Source of the DNA: Flavobacteriales bacterium
GTDB lineage: Bacteria > Bacteroidota > Bacteroidia > Flavobacteriales_G > Salibacteraceae
DNA: 38,557 nucleotides
Assembly (NCBI GenBank): GCA_018609045.1
Contig: JABAYK010000061.1
Location: forward strand, 1-38,557
Direction: 5' to 3'
This document shows, piece after piece, positions 16,303 through 23,636 of the stretch. Below the pieces are notes generated by a model that saw nothing but the letters and a program-made list of their open reading frames with translations, had not been told where the DNA came from and made no database searches. Both the position numbers and the translations under genes were made by a program. The stretch's first letter is position 1; each line of letters opens with the position of its first letter.

Positions 16303-17649
16303 ATGGAAATCCACCCTTTAATTAGTATTTCGCCTATTGATGGAAGGTACCACGGTAAAACTACCGAATTAAATAATTATTTCTCTGAGTTTGCGCTTTT
16401 TAAATACAGAACTTTGGTTGAAATTGAATATTTCATTCAACTTCATGAAGCAGGTTTAAAATCTCTAAATCCTCTTTCTGCCGAAAACGCCAAAGCTTTA
16501 CGCGATATTTATATTAAGTTTAGCTTAAACGATGCAAAACGCATTAAAGAAATTGAATCGGTTACCAACCACGATATTAAAGCGGTAGAGTATTTTATCA
16601 AAGAAAGGTTAGACAAATTAGGGCTAAGCGAAAACAAGGAATTTGTTCATTTTGGTCTAACATCACAAGACATTAACAACACCTCTATTCCAGTTTCTAT
16701 TAAAGATGCATTAAACGATGTTTTATTGCCTGAGTTAAAAGAAACTTTAGGAATTTTAAAAGGTTTGGCAGAAGATTGGAAAGATATTCCAATGTTGGCA
16801 AAAACACATGGTCAGCCAGCCTCTCCAACCAAATTGGGCAAAGAATTAAATGTTTTTGTTTACAGATTACAAAATCAAATTGATGAGTTAAGTAAAATTC
16901 CAATTTCAGGCAAATTCGGCGGTGCTACAGGAAATTTAAATGCGCATTTTGTAGCCTATCCCAATTTAGATTGGGTAAAATTTAGCAATGATTTTTTGAA
17001 AAATCAACTAGGTATTCAAAGACAACAAGTTACAACTCAAATAGAAAACTACGATTATTTGGCTTCATTATTTGATGCCTTTAAACGTATCGACACCATT
17101 TTGTTAGACTTATGCAGAGACATTTGGACCTACGTAAGTATGGATTATTTCAAACAAAAAATTAAAAAAGGTGAAGTTGGCTCATCTGCCATGCCACACA
17201 AAGTAAACCCAATCGATTTTGAAAATGCAGAAGGAAACCTTGGTATAGCCAATGCCTTATTCGAGCATTTTTCTCAAAAATTACCAATTTCTAGGTTGCA
17301 AAGAGATTTAACCGATAGCACAGTTTTGCGAAACATCGGTACGCCATTTGGCCATTTTGTTATTGCTTTAAGTTCAATTTCTAAAGGCTTAAACAAATTG
17401 CTTATCAACGAAGCCAAAATTAAATTAGACTTAGAAAACAATTGGGCGGTAGTTGCTGAGGCTATTCAAACAATACTTAGAAGAGAAAGATATCCTAATC
17501 CTTACGAGAAATTAAAAGATTTAACGCGCAGCAACGACGTAATATCTGAAACTTCCATCAAAAACTTTATTGAGTCTTTAGATGTTGAAGAAGATATAAA
17601 AGCTGAATTGAGAAAAATAACACCTTATAATTACACCGGTATTGCGTAG
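16303..17649 (+). CDS. purB: Adenylosuccinate lyase
   Basis: 448 aa. It cleaves SAICAR to AICAR and adenylosuccinate to AMP, releasing fumarate, in purine synthesis. Visible hallmarks: SPIDGRYHGKT near the N-terminus, VTNHDIKAVEYF, HFGLTSQDINNTS, KTHGQPASPTKLGKE and the flexible signature loop GSSAMPHKVNPIDFEN. Length and motifs match the long E. coli-type PurB. The lipoprotein gene downstream begins at a TTG inside its last codons (8-bp overlap). Confidence 0.97.
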   Translation: MEIHPLISISPIDGRYHGKTTELNNYFSEFALFKYRTLVEIEYFIQLHEAGLKSLNPLSAENAKALRDIYIKFSLNDAKRIKEIESVTNHDIKAVEYFIKERLDKLGLSENKEFVHFGLTSQDINNTSIPVSIKDALNDVLLPELKETLGILKGLAEDWKDIPMLAKTHGQPASPTKLGKELNVFVYRLQNQIDELSKIPISGKFGGATGNLNAHFVAYPNLDWVKFSNDFLKNQLGIQRQQVTTQIENYDYLASLFDAFKRIDTILLDLCRDIWTYVSMDYFKQKIKKGEVGSSAMPHKVNPIDFENAEGNLGIANALFEHFSQKLPISRLQRDLTDSTVLRNIGTPFGHFVIALSSISKGLNKLLINEAKIKLDLENNWAVVAEAIQTILRRERYPNPYEKLKDLTRSNDVISETSIKNFIESLDVEEDIKAELRKITPYNYTGIA

Positions 17650-18013
17650 TTTTTTTTCATTTTTCTTATTGGTGATTCTCTTAGGTTCTTGCCAGAGTAA
17701 TAACTGCGAAGATTTTAAAGTAGGAAAATTTGAGTATCCAAAAGAAATGAAATCTGATGTAGTTATTGAACGAACTGCTGATTTTCAAATTGAAACCAGT
17801 GAAAAGGATGGATATACCGATAAATACCAAATTATTTGGGACTCTGACTGCAGCTATCATTTGGTATTGCTAGAAACCAACAATGAGTTTGATGGTATGA
17901 AACCGCTAATTGATACCATGCATGTAAATATGGTTGAAGTTTTAGAAAGTAGTTATAAATTTATGGCTGTTTTAAACAGTAAAGTATTTGAAGGACAATT
18001 AATTAAACAATAA
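17642..18013 (+). CDS. Small lipoprotein, unknown function
   Basis: 123 aa from TTG 17642. The signal peptide ends in the lipobox LLGSC (Cys17), so it should be lipid-anchored. The mature part has NCEDFKVGKFEY, VIERTADFQIET, IIWDSDCSYHLVL and a closing FEGQLIKQ strand. I recognise this as a common Bacteroidota family of about 120 aa, which from memory is often mislabelled DNA topoisomerase IV in databases; nothing here resembles a topoisomerase. It overlaps purB by 8 bp and precedes the prohibitin-like gene by 11 bp, so the three are likely one operon. Confidence 0.8.
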   Translation: MRSFFSFFLLVILLGSCQSNNCEDFKVGKFEYPKEMKSDVVIERTADFQIETSEKDGYTDKYQIIWDSDCSYHLVLLETNNEFDGMKPLIDTMHVNMVEVLESSYKFMAVLNSKVFEGQLIKQ

Positions 18014-18024
18014 AAATTATTATT

Positions 18025-18873
18025 ATGGCACAACAATGGGACAATCAAAATCCTGAGTTTAATGTGAAAAAACTAATTCCAATTTTAATTGGGGTGGTTT
18101 CATTAATTCTTGTAATCACTTTTTGGAATAAAATAACTGTAAACCTAAAAGCGGGTCAAGCTGGAGTTATGTTTAAGCAATTTAGTGGTGGTGTTGACAA
18201 AGAAACAATTTATGGTGAAGGCTTTCACTTTATTGCTCCTTGGAACGAAATGGTAGCTTACGATGTTACCCAACAAGAAATTGCCGAAGTACTGAATGTA
18301 CTTTCTAGCAATGGATTGGAAATTAAGGTGGATGTTTCAATTTGGTTTAGACCTGATATTCCAAATCTAGGTTATTTGCATTCAGAAATTAGAGAAAATT
18401 ACGTTAAAAAAGTTGTAATTCCAGCAATTAGGTCTGCCGCTAGAATGGTGGTTGGTAGATATGCTCCTGAAGAAATCTATTCTTCTAAAAGAGAAGCCAT
18501 TACCCAAGAAATAGATGAGGAAACCAAATTAATTTGCAAGGATAAATATGTAACAGTTGAGCGTATTTTAATTAGAAGCATTGAGTTGCCTCCTACCATT
18601 AAAACTGCTATTGAAACCAAATTGAAACAAGAACAAGAAACACTTGAATACGAGTTTAGGTTAGCAAAAGCTTCTAAAGAAGCCGAGCGTCAAATTTTAG
18701 AGGCTGAAGGAAAAGCCAAAGCAAATGAAATTATCAGCAAATCATTAACAGATAAAATTTTGAAAGAAAAAGGAATTGAAGCTACTCTAAAATTGGCTAC
18801 TTCTCCTAACTCTAAAGTTGTTGTTATTGGTGGTGGCGATGAAGGTTTACCAATAATTTTGGGGAATAACTAG
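18025..18873 (+). CDS. Prohibitin-like SPFH/Band 7 membrane protein
   Basis: 282 aa. One N-terminal membrane segment (about 15-34) is followed by an SPFH domain: AGQAGVMFKQFSGGV, GEGFHFIAPWNEMVAYDVTQQE, VDVSIWFRPD, and VIPAIRSAARMVVGRYAPEEIYSSKRE. A charged coiled-coil stretch rich in Ala, Glu and Lys (about 198-240) follows. Such proteins form large rings or cages on membranes and often modulate FtsH-type proteases; an ftsH gene is in the window but about 9 kb away, so context does not prove a link. Confidence 0.9.
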   Translation: MAQQWDNQNPEFNVKKLIPILIGVVSLILVITFWNKITVNLKAGQAGVMFKQFSGGVDKETIYGEGFHFIAPWNEMVAYDVTQQEIAEVLNVLSSNGLEIKVDVSIWFRPDIPNLGYLHSEIRENYVKKVVIPAIRSAARMVVGRYAPEEIYSSKREAITQEIDEETKLICKDKYVTVERILIRSIELPPTIKTAIETKLKQEQETLEYEFRLAKASKEAERQILEAEGKAKANEIISKSLTDKILKEKGIEATLKLATSPNSKVVVIGGGDEGLPIILGNN

Positions 18874-19001
18874 GGAGGGTACTTAGTTCTTGGCCCGCCT
18901 TCGCTTTTGTTATTCGGGTAAATTTTTGGTTATATTATTAAACAAGGCTTTCATTGTCTCGTTGAAGAGAGTCAGGCTTATTTTATATAAGTTGAGTATC
19001 T

Positions 19002-19065
19002 GTTTTGTCTGTCCTTCGACTGCGCTCAGGATGACAAAACCAGAAAGTGCTCAAGATGACAAAAC
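19002..19065. repeat. REP-like palindrome with degenerate second half-copy
   Basis: A 39-bp imperfect palindrome (19002-19040) has perfect 8-bp ends, GTTTTGTC and GACAAAAC, around a core containing TCCTTCGACTGCGCTCAGGA. On the other strand the core reads GTCATCCTGAGC..., a dispersed intergenic repeat I recall from many bacterial genomes. The right half (19022-19040) recurs with two changes at 19048-19065. Confidence 0.6.
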
Positions 19066-19144
19066 AAAAACAAGCATTTAAGTAACTAGATTTCTCACTC
19101 TTTTTGCAAAAGAGGTTTGAAAGGAAAATATCGATAAATTAGAG

Positions 19145-19190
19145 AGATTCCTTGCTCGGCCTCGTTCCTCAACCTCCAAGGAATGACGAG
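19145..19190 (-). repeat. REP-like inverted repeat, GTCATTCC family, copy 1
   Basis: A perfect 8-bp stem (19147-19154 with 19177-19184) encloses a 22-nt loop. On the minus strand it reads CGTCATTCCTTG ... CAAGGAATCT, the same outer layout as the copy at 19207-19241 but in the opposite orientation. Confidence 0.6.
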
Positions 19191-19206
19191 TTCTATTTAT
19201 GGTTCC

Positions 19207-19241
19207 GTCATTCCTGCGAAACGCAGTGGAAGCAGGAATCT
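19207..19241 (+). repeat. REP-like inverted repeat, GTCATTCC family, copy 2
   Basis: A perfect 8-bp stem (ATTCCTGC at 19210-19217 with GCAGGAAT at 19232-19239) lies inside a unit starting GTCATTCCTGC and ending GCAGGAATCT. Together with copy 1 it forms a head-to-head pair like a BIME. Confidence 0.6.
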
Positions 19242-19378
19242 TTGAAAAAAATTCAGTTTTTTTTGAAGAGATTCCCCGTCCTTTCTATCAGAAGGGCTGC
19301 CTAAGCAGTAATTACGATTATGTATTTGGAGTAGCTTTTTAGAATAATGAGCAAAATCTCTTTTAAAAAAGCTTAAAC

Positions 19379-20281
19379 TTAAACTTTATTTGAAACTTTT
19401 TTACTGTGCATCAACCTCACCAAACCATCAGACAAGCCCATTTTAGGTACAATTACTTCATGGGCTTTACTCCACCTTAACACATTCAAAAATATGTTTG
19501 AAGCGGGAATAATAACATCTGCCCTATCTGTATTTAAATTGAGTTGGGTAACACGCTCCTCGTAATTGTAAGAAGCTAATAATTCTTCAAGCTTTTTTAT
19601 TTCAACGGCTTTAAGGTGTTTCCAATTGGTTTTTCCTGCCATTTTGTAAAGTCTGTTGATGTTACCACCAGAGCCAATTGCTAAAAGGTTTGTATATTCT
19701 CTAGCGTTTATTTTTAGCCAGTTTTTCATACGTTCCCATTCATCATGTTCTACTAAATCGTGCAGAATTCTAATAGTACCTATGTTGAAGGATTGAGAGG
19801 TTTGTTTTTCGCTGTTGGCAAAAAGTGTAAGCTCGGTGCTTCCTCCTCCAACATCAATGTACAAGTAGTTTTTTGAATTGTCTAAAATACTTTCTATTTG
19901 CGTGGCATAAATTAATTCTGCCTCACGTTTACCATCAATAATTTCAATCTTTATTCCTGTTTCTTTGGCTATTTCTGCTACAATTTCTTTTCCATTTGAT
20001 GAATCTCTCATAGCTGAAGTGGCACAGGCCAAATGATCATTAACTTCATGCAATTGCATCAAATGATAAAAAGATTTCATGGCGTGCAACATTCTGTTTT
20101 TATTGCGCTCAGAAATTTCCCCTTTTAAAAAAACATCCTCGCCCAAGCGAATTGGAACCCTTGTAAGCGAAATCTTTTTAAAATAAGTTTTACCTCTATA
20201 TTCATGCACATGCATAATTAAAAGCCTTACGGCATTGCTTCCTATATCAATTCCGGCATATTTAGATGAAACTAACTTCAT
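19379..20281 (-). CDS. ppx: Exopolyphosphatase / GppA-type phosphatase
   Basis: 300 aa. It removes terminal phosphates from polyphosphate or from pppGpp; the two activities cannot be separated by sequence. The ASKHA phosphate loops are present: AGIDIGSNAVRLLI (about 9-22) and YIDVGGGSTELTLF (about 140-153). At 300 aa it is the short form, lacking the extra C-terminal HD domain of E. coli Ppx. Its ATG overlaps the ppk1 stop by 1 bp (TAATG), so synthesis of the polymerase and the depolymerase is coupled. Confidence 0.93.
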   Translation of the reverse strand: MKLVSSKYAGIDIGSNAVRLLIMHVHEYRGKTYFKKISLTRVPIRLGEDVFLKGEISERNKNRMLHAMKSFYHLMQLHEVNDHLACATSAMRDSSNGKEIVAEIAKETGIKIEIIDGKREAELIYATQIESILDNSKNYLYIDVGGGSTELTLFANSEKQTSQSFNIGTIRILHDLVEHDEWERMKNWLKINAREYTNLLAIGSGGNINRLYKMAGKTNWKHLKAVEIKKLEELLASYNYEERVTQLNLNTDRADVIIPASNIFLNVLRWSKAHEVIVPKMGLSDGLVRLMHSKKVSNKV

Positions 20282-22335
20282 TAATTTAATTTGCTTTTGT
20301 AATAATCATATAAGGCAAATTGTGCCCTAATAGGTTTGTCGTTTGGCAAGTCTCGGTATTTATTGGAAAGCCTTTTATCCAACGACCTTGCTTTTACATT
20401 ATCCTTAAATTGAATATCCAAAAAGTCTTGTATTTCTTGCTGAATGTCTTTATCATAAATAGGACAAGTTACTTCAATTCTTCTATCCAAGTTTCTAACC
20501 ATCCAATCTGCAGATGAAATATAGTACTTAGGATTATCATTATTGCAAAAAACATAAATCCTCGAATGTTCTAAAAATTTATCTAAAATACTAATGGCTT
20601 CAATGTTTTCACTAAGTCCTTCAACCCCTGCAATTATGGAAGAAATACCTCTAATGTTTAACTTAATTTTTACGCTGGCCTTACTCGCTTGGTAAAGCTT
20701 GGTTATTAAATCGTTATCAACCAAACTGTTTAATTTCAAATAAATGTAGGCAGGTTTTCCAGCCAAAGCATTTCTCTTTTCTGTATTGATTAATCTTACC
20801 AATTTGTTTCTTAAATTATTGGGAGACAATACCAAGTGTTTAAAATAGTAGGGTGTAATTTTTCCTTCAATAATTTTAAAAACTTTAGAAACCTCAATGG
20901 TAATTTTTGTATTGGCGGTAAATAAGGAAAAATCGCTATAAAGGTTTGCTGTAGACTCGTTGTAATTTCCAGTTCCAATAGAGCAATAATTAACCAGTTT
21001 ATTGTTTTCCTTTCGGGATATGATACAAATTTTTGAGTGAATTTTGAGGCCTGCCAAACCATGCAGAACTGTTACACCTTCTTCTTGCAATTGATTTGAC
21101 CAATAGATGTTATTTTCTTCATCGAACCTAGCTTGCAATTCAATAACCACAGTTACTTTTTTCCCGTTTTTTGCGGCATTTATCAAAGCGTTTACCACTT
21201 TAGATTCTGAAGCAAGCCTATAAATGGTGATTTTGATCGATTTTACCTTTGGATCGATGGCAGCTTCTCTCAGTAAATCGATAAAATAATTGAACGTTTG
21301 GTATGGGTAATGAATTAAAACATCCTTTTTCTTGATGGCGGTGAAAACAGATTTTTCGTCTTCGAGTTGTTTTACCGGCAGTTGAACTATTTTTTGGTAT
21401 TGCAACTCTTTGCCGCCAACATTTGGAAATTTTATAAAGTCTTTAAAGTTATGATACCGCTTGCCAGGTATGAGGTTATCATCTTCGTCCATGCCCAATT
21501 TATCCATAAAATATTTCAAAAATTCCTCAGGCAATTCGCTATCGTACACAAAACGAACTGGTTCACCAAGCTTTCGTTTTTTCAAGCTTTTTTTCATTTG
21601 CTCTAAAAAGCTTTTAGAAACATCGTTGTCTAAATCTAGCTCAGCATCACGCGTAACTTTAATTGTGTAAGCCTTAATGTCATCACAATCAAATATTTTG
21701 AATACCTCTTTTAAACAAAACCTTATTACATCATCAATAATCATGATGTACTTTTTATCGCCAATAGGAGGTAAAACCAAAAATCTACCTACCGTTCCAG
21801 TAGGAATTTCAATAATGGCATATTTGTTTCTTTTCTTGGAGTTGTTTATCAGCTCTACTGCGAAGTAAATTTCTTTGTCTTTGAGGTAAGGAAACTCCTT
21901 TACGTTGTCTAACATAATAGGAACTAATGCAGGATAAACTTTGGTTTCGAAATAAGAATTGATAAAATCTACATGCTCAGGCTCCACTTCAGATTCATTA
22001 ATTAGAAAAATATTTTTTTCTTCTAATTTCCCCAATAACTCAGAGTAGATTTTATGAAAGCGCTCTTGTTGTTTTAGTGTAATTTTTTGAATTTGATTTA
22101 AAAGTTTTATTGGGTCTTCGTACTGAGGATCTAAGCCACGAATACCTAAAGTAACTATTCGTTTTACAGTAGCCACCCTTACCCTAAAAAACTCATCTCG
22201 ATTGTTGGAAAAAATACCCAAAAACTTCATTCTTTCAACCAACGGATTTCGCTCATCTGCTGCTTCTTGTAAAACTCTATCGTTAAAAGAAAGCCAGCTA
22301 ATTTCTCTATTGATAAACTCAAATTTCTTTACCAT
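20281..22335 (-). CDS. ppk1: Polyphosphate kinase 1
   Basis: 684 aa, full length. It polymerises the terminal phosphate of ATP into polyphosphate through a phosphohistidine intermediate. The N-terminal domain starts FINREISWLSFNDRVLQEA. The catalytic part carries the active-site region LHGLAGLKIHSKICIISR, whose His in KIHSK is the expected autophosphorylated residue, and a second His in EHSRIYVFCNN. It lies between a SixA-like phosphatase gene and ppx, with 1-bp overlaps (TAATG) on both sides. Confidence 0.97.
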   Translation of the reverse strand: MVKKFEFINREISWLSFNDRVLQEAADERNPLVERMKFLGIFSNNRDEFFRVRVATVKRIVTLGIRGLDPQYEDPIKLLNQIQKITLKQQERFHKIYSELLGKLEEKNIFLINESEVEPEHVDFINSYFETKVYPALVPIMLDNVKEFPYLKDKEIYFAVELINNSKKRNKYAIIEIPTGTVGRFLVLPPIGDKKYIMIIDDVIRFCLKEVFKIFDCDDIKAYTIKVTRDAELDLDNDVSKSFLEQMKKSLKKRKLGEPVRFVYDSELPEEFLKYFMDKLGMDEDDNLIPGKRYHNFKDFIKFPNVGGKELQYQKIVQLPVKQLEDEKSVFTAIKKKDVLIHYPYQTFNYFIDLLREAAIDPKVKSIKITIYRLASESKVVNALINAAKNGKKVTVVIELQARFDEENNIYWSNQLQEEGVTVLHGLAGLKIHSKICIISRKENNKLVNYCSIGTGNYNESTANLYSDFSLFTANTKITIEVSKVFKIIEGKITPYYFKHLVLSPNNLRNKLVRLINTEKRNALAGKPAYIYLKLNSLVDNDLITKLYQASKASVKIKLNIRGISSIIAGVEGLSENIEAISILDKFLEHSRIYVFCNNDNPKYYISSADWMVRNLDRRIEVTCPIYDKDIQQEIQDFLDIQFKDNVKARSLDKRLSNKYRDLPNDKPIRAQFALYDYYKSKLN

Positions 22336-22847
22336 TATTTAAGTTTAATGGTTTGCATTGTTTTGGGTAAAATTTGGGAAATTGTTTTGGTTGTTGACTT
22401 TTTTAAATCAATCCAATTTTCAGCTAAAATTTGAAGCTCTACCACTGAAGATGTAGGAATTTTATCAAGTTGTTGATTTGGTAAAAAATGATTTAAAAAA
22501 TTGGTTAAAGTTGGGTCGTGCCCCACGATCATTACTTTTTCGTTTTGATTATCAATAGCACTTAAAAAGTGAAACAATGACTCTTTGGTGGAAGCGTAAA
22601 TTTCTTTTCGTGTCATTAAACGTTGAAAAGGAAAATCTAAATACCTAGCAATTATCATGGCCGTATGAAGCGCCCTAATGGCGTTGGAAGAAAAAATAAT
22701 ATCAGGATTAATATTTCTTTCTCTTAACCTTTCTCCAATTTTTATGGCATCATTTACACCTCTTTCTTTTAAAGGTCTATCAATATCTGCCAAGTCAACA
22801 TCGCTCCAACTTGATTTGGCATGCCTAACGATATATAGCGTTTTCAT
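22335..22847 (-). CDS. SixA-like phosphohistidine phosphatase
   Basis: 170 aa, histidine phosphatase superfamily. The catalytic motif VRHAKSSW is at residues 7-14. The conserved pattern DRPLKERGVNDA, SSNAIRALHTA and the second catalytic His in MIVGHDPTLTNFL complete the fold. E. coli SixA dephosphorylates phosphohistidine proteins. Here the gene is translationally coupled to ppk1, an enzyme that itself forms a phosphohistidine. It is the first gene of the operon, with a TAnnTTTG box 4 nt before its ATG. Confidence 0.9.
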   Translation of the reverse strand: MKTLYIVRHAKSSWSDVDLADIDRPLKERGVNDAIKIGERLRERNINPDIIFSSNAIRALHTAMIIARYLDFPFQRLMTRKEIYASTKESLFHFLSAIDNQNEKVMIVGHDPTLTNFLNHFLPNQQLDKIPTSSVVELQILAENWIDLKKSTTKTISQILPKTMQTIKLK

Positions 22848-22851
22848 AATT

Positions 22852-22859
22852 CAAATTTA
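22852..22859 (-). promoter_or_regulatory. Putative -7 box (TAAATTTG) 4 nt before the sixA-like ATG
   Basis: Exact TAnnTTTG on the minus strand, 4 nt before the ATG at 22847, again consistent with a leaderless message for the polyphosphate operon. Confidence 0.4.
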
Positions 22860-22914
22860 ATCATCAAAGGTTAGCCCTGCATGTTATATAAGGATTACTT
22901 GAGTAATAATATTT

Positions 22915-22985
22915 TGTGGACAATTGATTAAAGGTAAAATTCAATTGTTGAAAACCATAACCTGATTTTTAGGAAGTTATACACA
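22915..22985. other. DnaA-box-like sites in an AT-rich divergent intergenic region
   Basis: TTATACACA at 22977-22985 fits the DnaA box TTATNCACA. TGTGGACAA at 22915-22923 is a minus-strand box with one mismatch. Three CAATTG palindromes (22921, 22942, 23038) and repeated GTTGAAAA (about 22947, 22991, 23021) surround them. This could be an origin-like or DnaA-binding region, or chance in AT-rich DNA. No dnaA or other usual marker gene is nearby. Confidence 0.25.
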
Positions 22986-23049
22986 AAATGGTTGAAAACT
23001 TTGTTTAAAAGTAAATTATTGTTGAAAAATTAACCCTCAATTGCTTTCA

Positions 23050-23057
23050 TAGATTTG
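23050..23057 (+). promoter_or_regulatory. Putative -7 box (TAGATTTG)
   Basis: Exact TAnnTTTG, 24 nt before the ATG at 23082 of the following unknown gene. Confidence 0.35.
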
Positions 23058-23081
23058 TTAAACATAAATCAGCGAAATATT

Positions 23082-23624
23082 ATGCTTTCTTTCCTTACCA
23101 AGAAAAAAATTACTGAAGACAAGCTCGCACAGATTTTTGTGACCTCTACTTTAAAAACCTGCGATGAGGGTTTTGAGGAGGTAGCAAACTTGATAGCCGA
23201 AGATCCTGAGTTTGAAAAGCCGCCAAAAATTGAAGGTAGTAATTCTGATGAGTTTCTAATGATTATTCTTTCTGGAAACTTAGAAATGTTGCCACAGCAC
23301 TTTTCAGATTACCAAGACATTAGGTTATTAGATAAAATCTATAAAAAGCTATCAGTAAGTTTACAGTTAGATATTGCAGATTTAAAAAAGATTATTGCTC
23401 ATTACCAAAACTATTTAAAGCGTGTAAATCACCCTTCAAAAAACACGCATTATGCCATGAGCAAGGCAATTTTCTTTAAATATGAGTTGAATGATTATCA
23501 GCAAGATTATTTCAGGAAAATGAAAACTCCTAACCCAATTTTCTTAAAAAGGTTAGACGAAATTGTTGCCAATTTTATTTGGAATTGGAACGATTTAAAA
23601 GACAAATACAAAATAGTTGAGTAA
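23082..23624 (+). CDS. Uncharacterised cytoplasmic protein
   Basis: 180 aa from ATG 23082; the frame is open to a TTG at 23055, but that TTG overlaps the putative -7 box. I do not recognise the family. The protein looks mostly alpha-helical (KKKITEDKLAQIFVTSTLKT, DIADLKKIIAHYQNYLKRVN) and has no signal peptide or membrane segment. It ends in a Trp/Asn-containing stretch (FIWNWNDLKDKYKIVE). It stands alone, diverging from the polyphosphate operon and converging on lhgO with a 2-bp gap. Confidence 0.8.
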   Translation: MLSFLTKKKITEDKLAQIFVTSTLKTCDEGFEEVANLIAEDPEFEKPPKIEGSNSDEFLMIILSGNLEMLPQHFSDYQDIRLLDKIYKKLSVSLQLDIADLKKIIAHYQNYLKRVNHPSKNTHYAMSKAIFFKYELNDYQQDYFRKMKTPNPIFLKRLDEIVANFIWNWNDLKDKYKIVE

Positions 23625-23636
23625 ACCTATTTTGTA
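23607..23636. terminator. Bidirectional hairpin over two convergent stop codons
   Basis: A 10-bp perfect stem (23607-23616 with 23627-23636) has a 10-nt loop. The stem and loop contain the stop codons of both the plus-strand gene ending at 23624 and lhgO ending at 23627. The A/T-rich stem gives T-rich 3' arms in both directions. This is likely a shared terminator, although no separate T-run follows. Confidence 0.4.

Larger units (their letters stand above)
18874..19378. other. 505-bp intergenic region filled with REP-like repeats
   Basis: This lies between two convergent genes (prohibitin-like and ppx), so no promoter is expected. It holds at least three short inverted-repeat elements (listed separately) and a possible degenerate half copy starting near 19266. 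The frame open from 18890 to 19081 runs through the repeats and I do not regard it as a gene. Confidence 0.7.

Noticed and set aside
18890..19081. 63-aa open frame between the prohibitin-like and ppx genes
   Set aside because: It runs through the REP-like palindrome and its half copy, and its protein has no recognisable pattern.
19334..19372. Possible terminator hairpin after ppx (7-bp arms GCTTTTT/AAAAAGC)
   Set aside because: The loop is 25 nt, the stem is nearly all A/T and no clear T-run follows, so chance in AT-rich DNA is likely.
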